A DNA stretch of 64,000 bases from Chaenocephalus aceratus (taxonomy: Eukaryota; Chordata; Actinopteri; Perciformes; Channichthyidae). The stretch is from positions 16,891,072 through 16,955,071 of the forward strand of contig CM043808.1 of NCBI GenBank assembly GCA_023974075.1, given 5' to 3'. The position numbers and the translations under genes were made by a program. Position 1 is the first letter of the stretch, and each line of letters opens with the position of its first letter. A model generated the notes under the pieces. That model did not search any database. It saw only the letters and a list, made by a program, of their open reading frames with translations, and was not told the origin of the DNA. Below, piece after piece: positions 1 to 13,558 of the stretch.

Positions 1-1649
1 AGTGCACTCTCAACCCCCTCTCTCTACTACGTCTCTGTTCCTCTCTCCCTCTCTTTTTTCTCCCTCTACCCATCCTCTCCCTCCATTTAAAGGAACAGTG
101 CACCAATAATAGGTTACCATTCAATGAGATGACATTCAACAAGCTGTCGTTCAGTGCGTCTGGGTGGTAATAAATAATTAAAGGCATTAATGTATTCAAC
201 ATCAAATATAGGATGAACATAAAAAGGATGTTTTGTGTTCTAAAGCTAGATCATAGTGACGTGTGTTAAATTAATATATCATTCATTCACAAGATATTGA
301 AGTAAGTGGAAAGACATGAAGTCTCTGATAACAATTCATTAAAGAAGAAGCTAATGAAAATGTAATATCATATTCAATGTTTTCAACCCAATGTTGCGTG
401 TCACTGAAAATATATCCCCCACTAACATTGATGCACATCATGTGGTCAACATGTTTATATACTACCCCTACTTCTCTTAAAATGTACACAGCCCTCCACT
501 TTTCTTAAATATTTATATTTGTCTTTATTCTTTTAATGTTATATCGTTTTTCTTTATATTTTCTTTTATAATCATTCTGTTTTTGACCTTCTCTTAAAAA
601 TCATGTCCTTATGTAGTGTTTATATTTGCCAGCACCATAAACAAAAGCCAAATTACTTGCAATTAAGTCAATGTGATTCTGATATAACCAGAATTTATAG
701 CTATAAAAACAAATGTTGACAGACAAATCAAGTAACATGACGGCAAAGTAGATAGAGAAAGGACAAAAAAGCAAGAAGGCAGAAAAATATGAATAAATGC
801 AAAAATAAATCAGAACAAGGAGACGAGGGGAGGAACAGGAAGCAAGGACAAAGTGGACAGGGGATTGAAATGAAGGCAGTATCAATATCTCAGTAATTAT
901 TCATGATTCAGACCAAATCCCCCAAAAAGACCAGTCATTACTGTCCGTCCCCTCCCTCTCTAAACTCGATTTCTGACTTTCACTTAATTCTCTCCATCTC
1001 AATTTTTCACCACTCTGTCGGCTCTTCAAGGCAAGTGACAAAAAACACAAAGGAAATCAGTGCAAACCCTGAAATGACTCCCAGCTCGTGTGTGTCTCTC
1101 TGTCCATCTCTCCTTTCCTCTCTCTCATCTCCAGTTGGTCTCCTAGCAACCCGGGAAGCTGAGGGTAATTATAAACGGAAGATATTGATCTCAGGTCCTC
1201 CCTCTCCTAATTTCCAGCTCCGTTCCCACTTTTAATTTCCTTTTTAAAATCTATCTTTTGAAACACAAAAGGCAGCCGCTATAGAAGGTGCTTCTACTTT
1301 TCTTTTTGGTCAGGCAAAGCCCATTATGGTGTGTCTGGCGGCGAAGGACTCGGAGAAATCTGGACTACCTGAACTTATTCATCACTGGATTGCTCAGCCA
1401 AAGACGCGCTGTGTCATGTAAGCCTACTGATGCTTATTACCATGACAACGTGAGGAAAAAAGTTGATGGCAGCCGTCTGAACTGACTCACAGGTGTAGCT
1501 CTGGTGGCTTTCCTAGATGTACACTCTAATTTAACCTTTTTTCTGCACTTTAGTATAACGGTGAAAAGTTGTTCAGTGTGTTGCTAATGCGAGGATGTGT
1601 GCATGCATTTCTTGCCTCTTCGACCGTTTCTCCATCGTACACACGTGCA

Positions 1650-1683
1650 TACACACACCACACACACACACACACACAACACA

Positions 1684-1719
<36 letters not shown>
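1650..1719. repeat. (CA)n microsatellite, interrupted
   Basis: An imperfect CA array broken by an aacacaaaaa interruption near 1,679-1,688. Confidence 0.9.
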
Positions 1720-1721
<2 letters not shown>

Positions 1722-3284
1722 CATTCTCTCTGGGTTCATTTATGTTGATTCCCATCTGCGTTGAAAAGCTGACAACACCCACCCGTTATTTATGTGTGTG
1801 TGTCCTAATGACTTGTGTCCTTCCCCCCCTCACTGGATCCTCCCTACAGTGACTGTAATGTTCACACACACTTTTTCCTCTCTCCTTTTCTTCTGCACAC
1901 ACTCGCTGGCTTTTATGTTTCTCTGTGCTCCTTCTCTTTACTTCTCTCAGTAATGTTGTAAGGATGAAGAAGCAGGGACGAGCTTATAGCGTTCTCTGTG
2001 CGCCTCATTTCAAGGAAGCTTGTAGATTTCTTGGTCATTAAATGTGTTTGTGTATCACACAACATGTAAAAACAAATACGAAAGAGGTTTAATTTCTGCT
2101 TCTACTCCTACCGTTAGGTCAAGATACTGTTGTAACACCAATCTAATATTGTCACACTGAGACCTTTTATTTCTGATATGCAAGCCACATTTCGCTGCTA
2201 ATACTTAAGTAGGGTTTCATTTGAAGTACCTTTTAATGAAGTATACCAACTTGAGTATCGGTAGTGAACATTTTCCCAGAGCAAAGGATGTGAATTCCTC
2301 TCACATCACTGGTGAGTGCTTTCTTGTGTCCTCATTTATTTCGACTCGACAGTAGGTAGGGTCAGACTGACACAGACTCGACATGACAAGGTTATTTATT
2401 TAGCACATTTGAACCCAAAGCAATTGTTTTATAAAAACCAAAACATTAAAAGCATTAAGATAGACTGCAATATAAACCAATTTTACGTCACATTTGGTAA
2501 ATATTTAATCTAAAATAGAATAAGACAAGTAATAAAATACAGAATAGCAGTTAAAGTTCACTGTATATCGTTGTTTGTATTTCAGACAGTTTTAAGACTT
2601 CATGCAGATTGGAAACTAATATTGCAGGATTATTTATCCCTGTTGAAGTAGATTTAGATGTTTGTATGCATTAGAGGTGCACAGTTTGAAGACAGAAAGA
2701 CAAATTCTTTATTTTTTACTGTTAAAAATTGGCACAAAAGATAATATACAAAGGAGAAGAAGCTCCTACAGTCTTACAGTAAGGTAAATATGATAAATAA
2801 CCAAGAGAGAATTAATCCCGCGTTGAGAACTGTATATATCAGTATATTTGAATAAAAATAAATATCAGTATTCAGTCCAGTTGAAAGAATAAGAGATTGC
2901 AGCATGTGGGAAATCAAGTATGTAGATTTAGCCCCTGCAGATTTCAGTTGGAGGACCCCATTATTTAGTGTTACCCTCAAACATATCATTTTTTGATTGG
3001 CCAACTTAACTAATTTAATTAGACAGACTTTACTCAAGAAACTTAATAGAGATAGTTGAGTTAACTACTTTGATGTAAGTGAGCAACACAACGCAATGTG
3101 TTTTGTTTTACTTTACCACCCAAAAATATTTTCAGGCCAACAATTTCTTGAAGTTGTATGCAATAGTTCTTTGATTTAATAGAAAGCAGATGCAAAGATA
3201 AAGTATTCCACCTTGATTAAAAGATGTGTACTCATGCTTATAAACTTATTAATAGATCTCTACAACTCCCTTTGTCGTCTTCAT

Positions 3285-3377
3285 TAATTTCATATTTTGA
3301 CCAAACCAGCAGCAATCCAAAGCGTTTATATGACCATAACGCTTGGATTGCTGCTGGTTGGTCAAAATATGAAATTA
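3285..3377. repeat. near-perfect inverted repeat (hairpin)
   Basis: Two arms of roughly 40 bp face each other across a loop of about 10 bases. The left arm contains ccagcagcaatccaaagcgt and the right arm contains acgcttggattgctgctgg; the outer ends are taattt and aaatta. Only two single-A bulges break the pairing. A transcript would fold into one long stem. It could be a tiny palindromic MITE or a hairpin RNA precursor; no target duplication was recognised. Confidence 0.75.
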
Positions 3378-6300
3378 TGTTAAAAAAAATATGGAAGCCT
3401 TTCATAATGTTTAGTTCTTAATATGATCATTAATAACCACCTGAATTGCAAAACAAGAAGCCCTCAAGCCTTCCCCATCTCCTGAACATCTGCTTCACTC
3501 GTTTATATGCGATCTTTGCAACAATGTCCGCCAAAGATCCAGCTCCTCTAATGGGTCATCTGGTGGTGTGAGCTTCAATGAGGAATTGTGCTAATAAGAT
3601 TGTGTATGTACACACACACTCACCACAATTTGAAGTACCTTGGAGGGCACAGGGCAGAAGACCATAAATCTGTGTCTGAAACTATTTAAAGTAAAGCTTG
3701 GTGGTGATGTCACAGCATTGACGTCATGGGGGAATTCCTGGGGCAGATTTTTGGGTCAAATTTGTCCAAAAATGTAGGAGCACTGGGAATTAAATGCTGC
3801 CCCCCTTTCTGGTCTGTAGTGTTGTATATTCTTGAGAGGGCTTCAAGTTGTTACACCCAGGAGTGAACCAAACTTTATTCAGCTGAACACAATCTCACTG
3901 AGTCCTCATAGTGCTATTAAGAATGATATTAAACTATTTCCTAATTTTGCTGCAGTCAACCCAGAGCATCAAGACCTGGATATGAAGACTAATGCTTTTA
4001 ACCATACAGTAGATAGAGTGGATACAGAGAGAAGAGCGACTTCTGCTGGCCACAGAGATACATTTCACACTAAACTGCAAATAAGTGCAGTTGTCAGATA
4101 TATTTGTGAAGCTGCTGACTGACTGCTGCTGCTGCTGCTGAAGCTGCTGACTCTGTGTCACTATTTTTTACAGAAGGTGTAAGGATTGAATTTAACAATG
4201 TTGATTTGAATTGTTATGTTTAGTTATGCTCAAAACTTTTACAATATATTTCTACAAGGAACACTTTTGACATTTCACAAAAAAATAAAACACTTTTACA
4301 TAATCCCATGTGTGTTTGTTCGGTATCTGTTAACTACACGTTGGGCAGTACAGCTAAAACAAATACGACAAAAAAACAGTTGTATGTAAAGCCTTCATTG
4401 GATCTTACCAAGGCTTGGTATGGAAAGTTTGAAATGGAAATGAAAAATGGAGGTGGTGCAGAGAGGATGATAGCGATATACCAATACAATAGGCTTACAT
4501 TTGAACCCTTAGATGCACGAGGACCCTACACTCATTTTGGTTAAGAAAAATCACTTGTATAATATTTAGTAGTATATTTTGGTTCACACTAGAAATATTT
4601 TATATTGAATTTGTCCACTATTTATAATTATATACATTTTTTTTACATTTTGAAGAAAACAGAAATTCCATGGAGAATGCATGCGGGTAATTTTTGAGGG
4701 TAGTGATATAAAAACTACAATTTCTTAAAATGTAAATTTAAAATTAGAATGGCATGATATCCAAAACGTGTTTTTTGAGGAATAGCTGGAATATGAAATG
4801 ATAACAACATGTAATTACAAAGATAGTCTAAGAATTGAATATGTTGATTAACATTTTCGACTCCTTTTTCCCTAATTCTTCAAGAAACCTCAATGAAATA
4901 CACAGGAATATATTCACTGTCAGAATTTTACCCAAAAATAACTCAATATAAGCTTAGTAGATTTCTTTGAATTGAAGCCTGAGTTGTTTACAAGCCGCTC
5001 AATGACCAATAGGCGGCAGCAGAGCCATTTGGAGAGGAAAGGGGAAGGAAGAAGGATTTGGAATTTGCTGTTCCTCTTTTCTTCTGGTTATTATAAACAA
5101 AGTTTATGGTAACCTTTAGTATATATTTTTGTTGGTGTATCTGTATTTTATGTTAAGTTTAACCCCGGAAATGCCATTAGATTCGTCTGATCTGAGAACA
5201 GATATTGGACAATATGCTTATTTATTTTAACTTAACAATTATAGATTGATATTTTTTCTATAGAATATGATGGGAACTTTATGTCAGGAATGAAGAAAAG
5301 TGACTGAGTGTGAAAGTGCTTTTACCATTTAAAAAAAAAATCTGACTATTACCATGAGATTTTACGTGTTTATAATTCATCATCGTGTTTTCTTAGAATA
5401 CATCCTGTCTGTGTGTTAAAGAGGACATTTTTTAGCAAACAATACCCACCGTCTCCCCTCTGCACATCCTCTCCTCACCCTGGCCCTTGACCAGTTCAGA
5501 TAACAGACCCTCATTCATCAAGTGATACAGTGTTCGTTTCCGTTTGCTGGCTCTCCGGGACCTCCCTTCCCTGCCTGCGGGAAAAATCTTTGCCCTCACG
5601 CAAGCCACCAACAGACCATGATACGACTATAAAAGCCAAACACTTCCATATATCAGGATGTAAAGTCTTGTTGAAAGCGGAATTAAACCTAGTGTTGCAG
5701 GAATTGATGTTGTGAATTGACTACAGGGGCTATTCTGGACAATCTGACACTAACCATGTTTGATATTCCCCATCAACTAATCCCTGCAGGGTTATTTCTC
5801 AAGTGTTGAAAAAGCTTAACTCTTTGTTCTAAAATAGCGACGACTAAAGGAAACTTAGATGCTCTTGCGCACAGTTCTGCATCAAGATCTACTCTAAGGA
5901 GTTGGTAGAGCGATTTAAAACAAGAAGGTCCAAATTGAAACATCAGTGGATGCATTTTTGTTAAGTATGTGTTGAGCCCCGAAAACACAAGATAGTACAC
6001 TTCCCATGATGCAACATCTTTAATTAGGCCCCCTTTGCCTAATAAACATCTATGTTGTTAAATGTTATGAATCTAAAGGCTTTATGTTAAGCAAGAGTGC
6101 CCCTTTAACTGACAGTAGTACATTTATTTAAAGTTGTAGTGAAAACGGTACATGGAACTCACTGATCTCATATTAATCAGTAAGAATAAAAGTGATGACT
6201 CGTTACATTCCGCATCTGAATAAAGGAGTCGTCTACAGCTGAGTGAGTATGGTGCCTGCTCTCCGCGAAAAAGCCAATGTTCCTTGATAACGTATCAGAG

Positions 6301-6813
6301 AATTCCTCATTTGGACACATCTTACATAACAATGAATAAAATTCCTGTTTCGGCATGTCGATCGCACGCACTTCCACTAAATCGCACTCACAAACAGACA
6401 TATAGGCGCACATATACAGGAAAGTCAACAGATTTTGCATGAAGTGAAGGGTAGGGAGTTCAAAATACTTATATAAATGCATTAGCTGATGGTCTTGAAA
6501 GACATTGCGTCCCGAGAATGTAAAATAAATGATAAGCTTTTTATGAGACATTAAAAATACATTTCTTATTTAACACAATTAACCTTATTTGTCCACCATA
6601 AGAGTCTGAAATAATCAAGTTGTAACAGTTTAACCAGTTGGGTTCAATTAGTCTCAGTAAAAGGGGATATATTTGTGATTTTTGTTTACCGAACAATGAT
6701 GCTTTTCATCCTAAGGTCAAAGGTCACATTTGTTTGGCAAGAAAATGCTACAAGAGGCTCTCTGAAAAAGGAAAACTTGAGATGGAAAACACTGTAGCAT
6801 CTAAATAAAGAAC

Positions 6814-6980
<167 letters not shown>

Positions 6981-7462
6981 GCCTAACAGGATGTTGACCT
7001 CCTTTATGGACTGTGTTTTAGCCAGGAAGACTTTGAAGGAATGGTCACCAGGGCTTGGGGTTACTTTGAAAACACACACACATTTACACACTAGCCGTTT
7101 TCCTCCACCACAGGATAAATACACAGGTGGCATGACCTGAATTCATAAGCATGGAAAATGTAATTCATTGTCTTATTTCCCCTAAGAGGAACCACTTCTC
7201 ACTGGAACCATACTTGGTAGCATATAACAACATATCTCATGATTTAACAAAATTCAAAGTAATTCAATGTACTCTGTTTAACACTCAATAGGAACAGTCT
7301 TGTTGTCATTGTTTGAAATATAAATTCAGTTACCTGTTTAGCATGAGTCAGTGTTTTTGTTTGTTATCGAGCCCTACCCTCACACTTTCTGTCCCCATGG
7401 AGACAAAGGCTAATTAGCAGTACGGTGTTAGGCCACCTTGTGACCACCCAACCTTGAACACG

Positions 7463-7464
7463 CA

Positions 7465-7512
<48 letters not shown>
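7463..7512. repeat. (CA)n microsatellite
   Basis: A mostly pure CA array following a short CACGCACGCG start. Confidence 0.95.
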
Positions 7513-7513
<1 letters not shown>

Positions 7514-8562
7514 GCCAAGGCAGTGTTGAGTCATGACTCAGAGTCACAAGTGGCTGTGTCAGTGGTTCTCAAAAGGTTTGAGTCAGGTTCATTCCCCATC
7601 AGAGGGTCATCCTCGATTTGCTCATTTGTTCCAACATAATATAATTGGCAGTGTTTGCTGATGGGATACTGGTGAGGGATCATGTCTCAGATTGGTTGGC
7701 TGAGCTGCTTTGCATGAAGAGGAACATCTGGGTAAAAATAGCTAACATAAAACAAGTAATGAAGCTCTGGCTGACAGGTGAAAAGAAGCAGCTCACAACA
7801 ATAAAAGTCACAGAGGTCAAATATCTCTCTGCTGGCCTTAAGCCTACTCAGGTCTGGAGATTTCAAAATAAAAATGTGGAGAAATAACCACACATTTGTC
7901 CTCTAACATAAATGGGCCTAATGTGCCAATGATTTAATTGAGATCAATTGAAAAAAAGGATTAAGAAAACAAGAAATATCCAAGTCACTAAGTATAAAGT
8001 GTTGTTTGAGGTGCATTCGTGTGCATTTGCTACTCAGACGTTTGCAGTGAATCATTGCAAAGTTCACCATCTTGCCTCTATGTTACATTAAGAAGCTAGT
8101 ATGCAGAGGCTAAATATGTTAGCACTAAGTTGTGTATTCAATAACATGATTACCTGCAATTTCATACAAACTCTAATTTCCAAAAAGGAATCAGAAGCAC
8201 AATGTTGAAAGCTGTGTTATATATATATATACTTGTATATCAGCAAAATTATGCTAATAATGTAGCCTCATGCTTATGGCTACAGCTAGTTGGTGGCTAT
8301 AATTAGCAGAAGGCTAAAACTATTAGCACCATTATCTTACATTCTCTGAAACGCTAGCCAGAGCCTCAATTCACCGTATGTTAAAAATATAAACGCATGA
8401 ATCAAGCCTTCTGATATAAGTACGTTATTATATCCGTCCAACAAGCGTTATTTGCACATTCAATCTTTAATTACTGTATTGAGTTAATAGTATATATATA
8501 TTTTTTTACATTTTCTTTCCCATGGTTGCAGGATGATGTTAGCATGTATTCGTTGTGACAGT

Positions 8563-8579
8563 GTGTGTTGTTTGTGTGT

Positions 8580-8622
<43 letters not shown>

Positions 8623-8634
8623 TGTGGTGTGTGT

Positions 8635-8716
<82 letters not shown>
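8563..8716. repeat. (GT)n microsatellite
   Basis: About 150 bp of GT with several GG interruptions (gtggtgtg, gtgggtgt). Confidence 0.95.
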
Positions 8717-8719
<3 letters not shown>

Positions 8720-9573
8720 TAAAATCATCACCCACACCCAGTTTTTGTGAGATACGAGTGTCCTGGTTTCTCTGGGTGTATACGTTTAACCCTGATGTAT
8801 AGCTTCCTTGTGCGCAACTCTCCACCAGACAAACACACACATCTATCACACACACCACATGTTCATCCTTCACTGTTGACAGACGTGTCCACACTATTTA
8901 AAAATGGCAAACCAGTTCAAGATATTCTGTGTTTCCTCCTGAACAGATTAGAAATAAACCAAAAACAGACAAACACATTTAGGTTGTCCCTCATTTCCCG
9001 CTCTAACCTTCATCATTCTGTCTCATTTCTACGCAGTTCCAGGAAAGACTCAAATAATGTACTTAAAATAGTTGTTCTATTTTTTCCTTTTACTTTGTTT
9101 TATTAACCATTACGTTTTGCTATTGTTACATTTGGTTTTATGATCTTTGGACAGTTCCTGAACACTCACCGCTACAATGCCCACTCTCACGCACATACCA
9201 TCTAAAAATAGCAGATTGAAGGTTCTTTAATCGCTGTAAGTTCTTTTAAACATATAAAAAAATGATTTGGTTGCTGTCATTTTTTATATCTTCAATCGAG
9301 CTTCTTTTCACAACAAAAAATGATATTGTCTACTGAAACTTAAACTCCTATAAGTGGCCTAAAACTAATACAAAATGTAAGTTTGAATCCACATGACATC
9401 AAAACTTCAATATGATGTGTACGTTGATGTGTGTGTGACAGGGTCAAGGTAGGATGGACAGGATATGGTGGACAAGAACAGAACTTCCTGCATGAGAAAA
9501 GAGAGTGCTGCATCTTCCCTGTGTGTGTGTGTTTAAGGGGTCTCACAGTCCAAGGGGATGCCTTGACTTCCTG

Positions 9574-9633
9574 ACACACACACACACACACCACACAACA
9601 CACCACACACACACACACACACACACCACACAC
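9574..9633. repeat. (CA)n microsatellite, interrupted
   Basis: Short CA runs separated by CCACACAACACACC interruptions. Confidence 0.9.
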
Positions 9634-9869
9634 GGTCCCTAGATAATACAATAATGTCTAATATCTCGTGCATGTTTCCTGCCTTATGTTTTTAGCTCGT
9701 GTCATGTTATGGCCAATGTCAGTGACTCTTGATAATACACATGGACATCTTCCTCCATTTAGAAACAGAACAGAACAGTGTTAAGGAACATTGCACAAAC
9801 ACATTCATACATAGGTTTAAACCAAGGGGCAAACTCTGGGGAATAGCCGGGACACCAATACGGAAGTGC

Positions 9870-10340
9870 CACACACTGCAGTTCATATATTGGCCGATAG
9901 GCGATGGCTGCAGAAAGGAGCAATTTCCATAGACCCCCATGTTAAAATGCCCAACTTTACAGCAGAAAAAAACATGTTTCTACCCCTGGCTCCATACATT
10001 TTTATTATCGATATAGTTAGATTCCACGTTCATGATTATGGATCTGTGAGTGAATTGTTTTCTAACACGACCCTTTTATTTATATTAGGTCTTAACATGT
10101 TTGCATAAGTTAGGGCGTGGTCACATTGAGTGACGGCTCTGTCAAGTGACTGCCGCTGTTAGCTTCTCGTCTCTCTGCTACCTGCTCCATGAAGCTACAG
10201 GGACTCTGCCTGCTCAGCTCATCCAGGAAACACAACTTGAAGCCGGCCGTGGTTGTTTGTTCTTCATGCTTATATATCGGACTATTGTGACTCGCTCTGC
10301 GGTTAAAACAGACGGTGCATGAATGCGGTTTTGCCGTAAG
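9870..10340. repeat. probable old interspersed repeat
   Basis: The stretch contains phrases such as catagacccccatgttaaa and agggcgtggtcacattgagt that I recognise as recurring in fish intergenic DNA. Its ends are not defined and no coding frame is present. The family is not assigned; a repeat-library search would decide. Confidence 0.35.
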
Positions 10341-10387
10341 TGAAATTCGAGTGCTTTATTTATGTCATTTATTTATTTATTTCATTG

Positions 10388-11030
10388 TTCAACTTCTGAC
10401 GCCGGAGACGGTGGAGACGGACCGCTATGCTACCCACAATTCAGTTCGGCGAAAAAGCGAGGCAACGTGACGTCACCCCCATTCAAAGTGAATGGGCAGA
10501 TTGAAGCTGTCTACGCTGTCGACGCTGTAGTGTGGACGGGCCGTAAACAATGTTCAACTTCTGACGCCGGAGACGCCGGAGTAGCCAGCACCAGCCAGCA
10601 CCAGCCAATCAAATCCCGTTTCGGAAAATCTGACAGCTGAAGCCGTAGCCAATCAAACCGCCTCTAAGCTGGGAGAGATATCCCGCCGTTCATTTCTATA
10701 TTAAAAAAAAGATGGAGGAGAAACTAATTATCGCTGTAGCAAATCACCCGGTTTTGTATGACCAGACCCTCTTCACCTACCGGGATACAAACCGGAGGAA
10801 CCAGGCATGGAGGGAGGTGGCAGAGACAGTGGGTGAAACTGGTAGGTTTTCGCCTGTTTGGGGAGTTTATATATATATTGCTCCCATAAAATCCCGGGGT
10901 TTTTTGCTTTGTATGTTGGGGGCGGGAGATTCATGTGATTGGTTGTTGGTCGCGTTGCTTGAATAAATGCCCCAAGCTTCAGACACGCCCAGCTCCAAGC
11001 TTTTTTTGAAGCTGTAGTGTGGACGCTCCG
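10388..11030 (+). mobile_element. rearranged PIF/Harbinger-like remnant A
   Basis: This copy is related to the element at 11,062-11,712, in opposite orientation. A terminal segment ending gtgtggacgggccg (10,543) is inverted and is followed by internal sequence from about 10,554. The phrase ttcaacttctgacgccgga occurs on both sides of the junction (about 10,387 and 10,554). The right end is gctgtagtgtggacgctccg. It carries a MADF-type exon, the DNA-binding partner protein of PIF/Harbinger transposases. Internal rearrangement and the lack of a transposase make it nonautonomous. Confidence 0.55.
10712..10841 (+). pseudogene. MADF-domain exon of a PIF/Harbinger element
   Basis: The frame begins MEEKLIIAVANHPVLYDQ and continues through an AWREVAETVG segment. 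This matches the start of a MADF (Myb/SANT-like) domain: a leading LI..V, then P.LYD, then a conserved W. The exon ends at ACTG followed by GTAGGT, a good splice donor, so this is a first exon whose downstream exons are missing. In intact PIF/Harbinger elements such proteins bind DNA and help the transposase enter the nucleus. Here only the first ~43 codons survive, inside a rearranged nonautonomous copy. A diverged copy lies on the minus strand at about 11,300-11,430, where the frame is broken after LYDQ. Confidence 0.55.
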
Positions 11031-11061
11031 TGATTTTAATCAGCTACGTAATGAATGTTAA

Positions 11062-11712
11062 CGGAGCCTACACACGGCGGCGTGCGTTGCCGCTTGGCGG
11101 TGGGCGTGTCTTGAGCTTGGGGAGTCAACGCGAGCAACGCGACCAACAACCAATCACATGAATGTCCCGCCCCGGACATACAAAGCAAAGCATTCATGCT
11201 CATCCAGGAAACACATGCTGGCTAAATATACTGTCTATGCTTGCTAGCTGTCCATTCAAACGAAGTACACTGGATATAAACTCCCCAAATAGGCGAAAAC
11301 CTACCAGTTTCACCCACTGTCTCTGCCTCCTCCCTCCATGCCTGGCTCCTCCGGTTTGTATCCCTGTAAGAGGGACTGGTCATAGAGTACCGGGTGATTC
11401 CCTACCGCCACGATAATTTCCTCCTCCATTTTTTGACATATGGGAAATAACTGCGGTCTGGCTCTCCCAACATACACGCGGTTTCATTGGCTAGTGCTTG
11501 TACTGTCAGATTTGCATACGCGGGATTTGATTGGCTGACGCCTCCGTCGAGGCAGCAAAAGTAGAACATTGCTCTACCTTTGCAGCGAGCACCGCGAGAG
11601 AAGCTAAGCTTTGCTCCCACAATGCAGTTCGGCGAATCGTGACGTCACCCCATTCAAAGTGAATGGGCAGAAGCGTTGAAGCGGCAACGCACGCCGCCGT
11701 GTGTAGGGGCCG
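11062..11712 (-). mobile_element. PIF/Harbinger-like nonautonomous element B
   Basis: The ends form inverted repeats of about 33 bp: left cggagcctacacacggcggc, right (reverse complement) cggcccctacacacggcggc. They are flanked by 3-bp TAA duplications at 11,059-11,061 and 11,713-11,715. A TWA target duplication is the PIF/Harbinger signature. Inside, on the minus strand, is a decayed version of the MADF exon found in remnant A. No transposase frame is present, so it would need a helper element. Confidence 0.7.
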
Positions 11713-11715
11713 TAA

Positions 11716-13558
11716 GGCTTGGGTTAGCGTGTAGCGAGTGGTAGCTACATCGGTGCTAACGATGCTAATCGTAGCCTCCAAGTTAAATTAATAGACTGTA
11801 TATATAAAGGTTAAAACGAAATAGACGTTAAGTGGGATAATACTGTTGAACAAACGGCTTCTGTTTGAGGTTGATAAAATAAGGTCATCCTTGTAACGTA
11901 GAGAGATATTTTATTAGCCTATGTAGGTAGGAACTGTATGCATCGCTAAGGTTAATTTAAATTGGCTATGCTCAAGTATGTAGACAAGCTAACGTCGAAG
12001 TAGTGTATGTGAAATCAACCTCACAATAAGATGTGTATATTACAATTATTAATGTCATATTTCAAGATGATTACTTAGATATTACAATATGTTTGGTTGA
12101 GCTGGAGCATTATTGAGCTTACACGTTAACGTCACAGTCATCTGAAGAACGAACCCAAACCTTATTGTTTTTATTAATTGCATTACCAAATGGGTATCAA
12201 ATAAACAGTAAGCATTGGTAACACAACTTCCAAAGTTACAGTAAAATAAAAAGGACCCTGACTCGGACAATACACAATCCAACATGTTCAACAGAAGAGA
12301 ATAAGTTATATTGTTTGTACACATGGTACTTTACATATATATATATCTGTTTGTTTAAGGTGTCCAGGTGATGCAGACAGGCTGGACCAGAGAGTGAGAG
12401 ACAGAACTGGACTCCTCACAGCAGTGAACTTCAGCACAGGTACAAAGACTCTTTTTTTCATACTGTACAAAGAATCAAGAAAGATATTGGTTTAAATAAA
12501 TGAAGTATTGACTTGAATACACTGATATACATTCCATTAAACAATACTAAATACTAGATCACCTACACATCAGTTAAGTTGAGGGTTTTTTCCATGCAAA
12601 AAGTTACATTTAGATGTTAACAAGCAATATGATTTTGTCAGCTTTCTAATTTAATGTATTGAAGGCAAAGATATTTAACACATAGTGAGAACTGCTACTA
12701 TTTATCTCTCAATATTGTCTGTAAAAAACGGTAAAAGTTATTCTTTCAGTGGGACAACAGAGCAAGCTTCTACAGTTGCACTACGTTTTGTAACAGTTCA
12801 ATATTATTTTGATAATAACATATATTTCAATGTTGATGAGCTTCATACTGTTCATTCATAATCTGATTGTCTTTGTAGCTCACTGTTGAAATAAAAAAAA
12901 ACATTACAATTACAAAATAATTATATCTACAGCCCCTAAACACACAAACACATCGCTTTCATAAATAACACACTTTTTCTGCAATAATATGTTTTATGTT
13001 TCCTGTAATTTTTGTTAGGAAAGGACATGTCTGAAAGACACGACATTTTCTCCTTCTCTGAGGGTCAAGAAGAACATCCAAGAGGAACATTAAAAGCTGA
13101 TGCTATGAGATTTTAAGACCAGTACACTAAGAAACTACTTTTATTGTAAAAACAGTCAGCTGATCGAATGCACCTATTTCCACATCTACACTCCATCAGC
13201 TGATTATTTCTATTTGCCTCACTTTATGAGCTTCACATCACTTGTGCCTTGTACCGCAGAGTTTGCAACGTCACAAATAAATGGGGCCAATCTTCAGTCA
13301 GATGTGAATGTGTATTCTATAACACATAGGTTTGAACAAGCTCTCTGATTGGTCAATAGGCGTGTTTGATTCCACGATCAAACAACGATCAAATAGAACG
13401 TGCCTAATCACAAAGTATCCAGTGGCCTACACACGCCACTAGCCTACCGAAACTACTTCCATGAGCCTACATCGTGTGGTTTCCATAGCGACGTTTAGCG
13501 ACACACAGCCGTTACACTGTTATACATTGTCTCTCGTTGGAAATCGGCGAGAGAAATC
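11716..13558. other. no recognised gene; AT-rich DNA
   Basis: Two short segments look exon-like on the plus strand. One, at about 12,359-12,440, has an ag acceptor side and ends cacag/gtac. The other, at about 13,018-13,150, contains a 29-codon frame beginning MSERHDIFSF. Neither forms a continuous reading frame and no protein is recognised. A noncoding transcript is possible but unproven. Confidence 0.3.

Noticed and set aside
1573..1852. Overlapping ORFs on both strands with Cys-Val or His-Thr repeats
   Set aside because: These are translations of CA/GT microsatellites. The same applies near 6,801-7,140, 8,471-8,894, 38,479-39,147, 41,694-42,421, 44,695-45,175 and 56,221-56,666.
6177..6551. 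124-codon minus-strand ORF
   Set aside because: No recognisable domain, no splice or promoter context, AT-rich surroundings; length is within chance for this composition.
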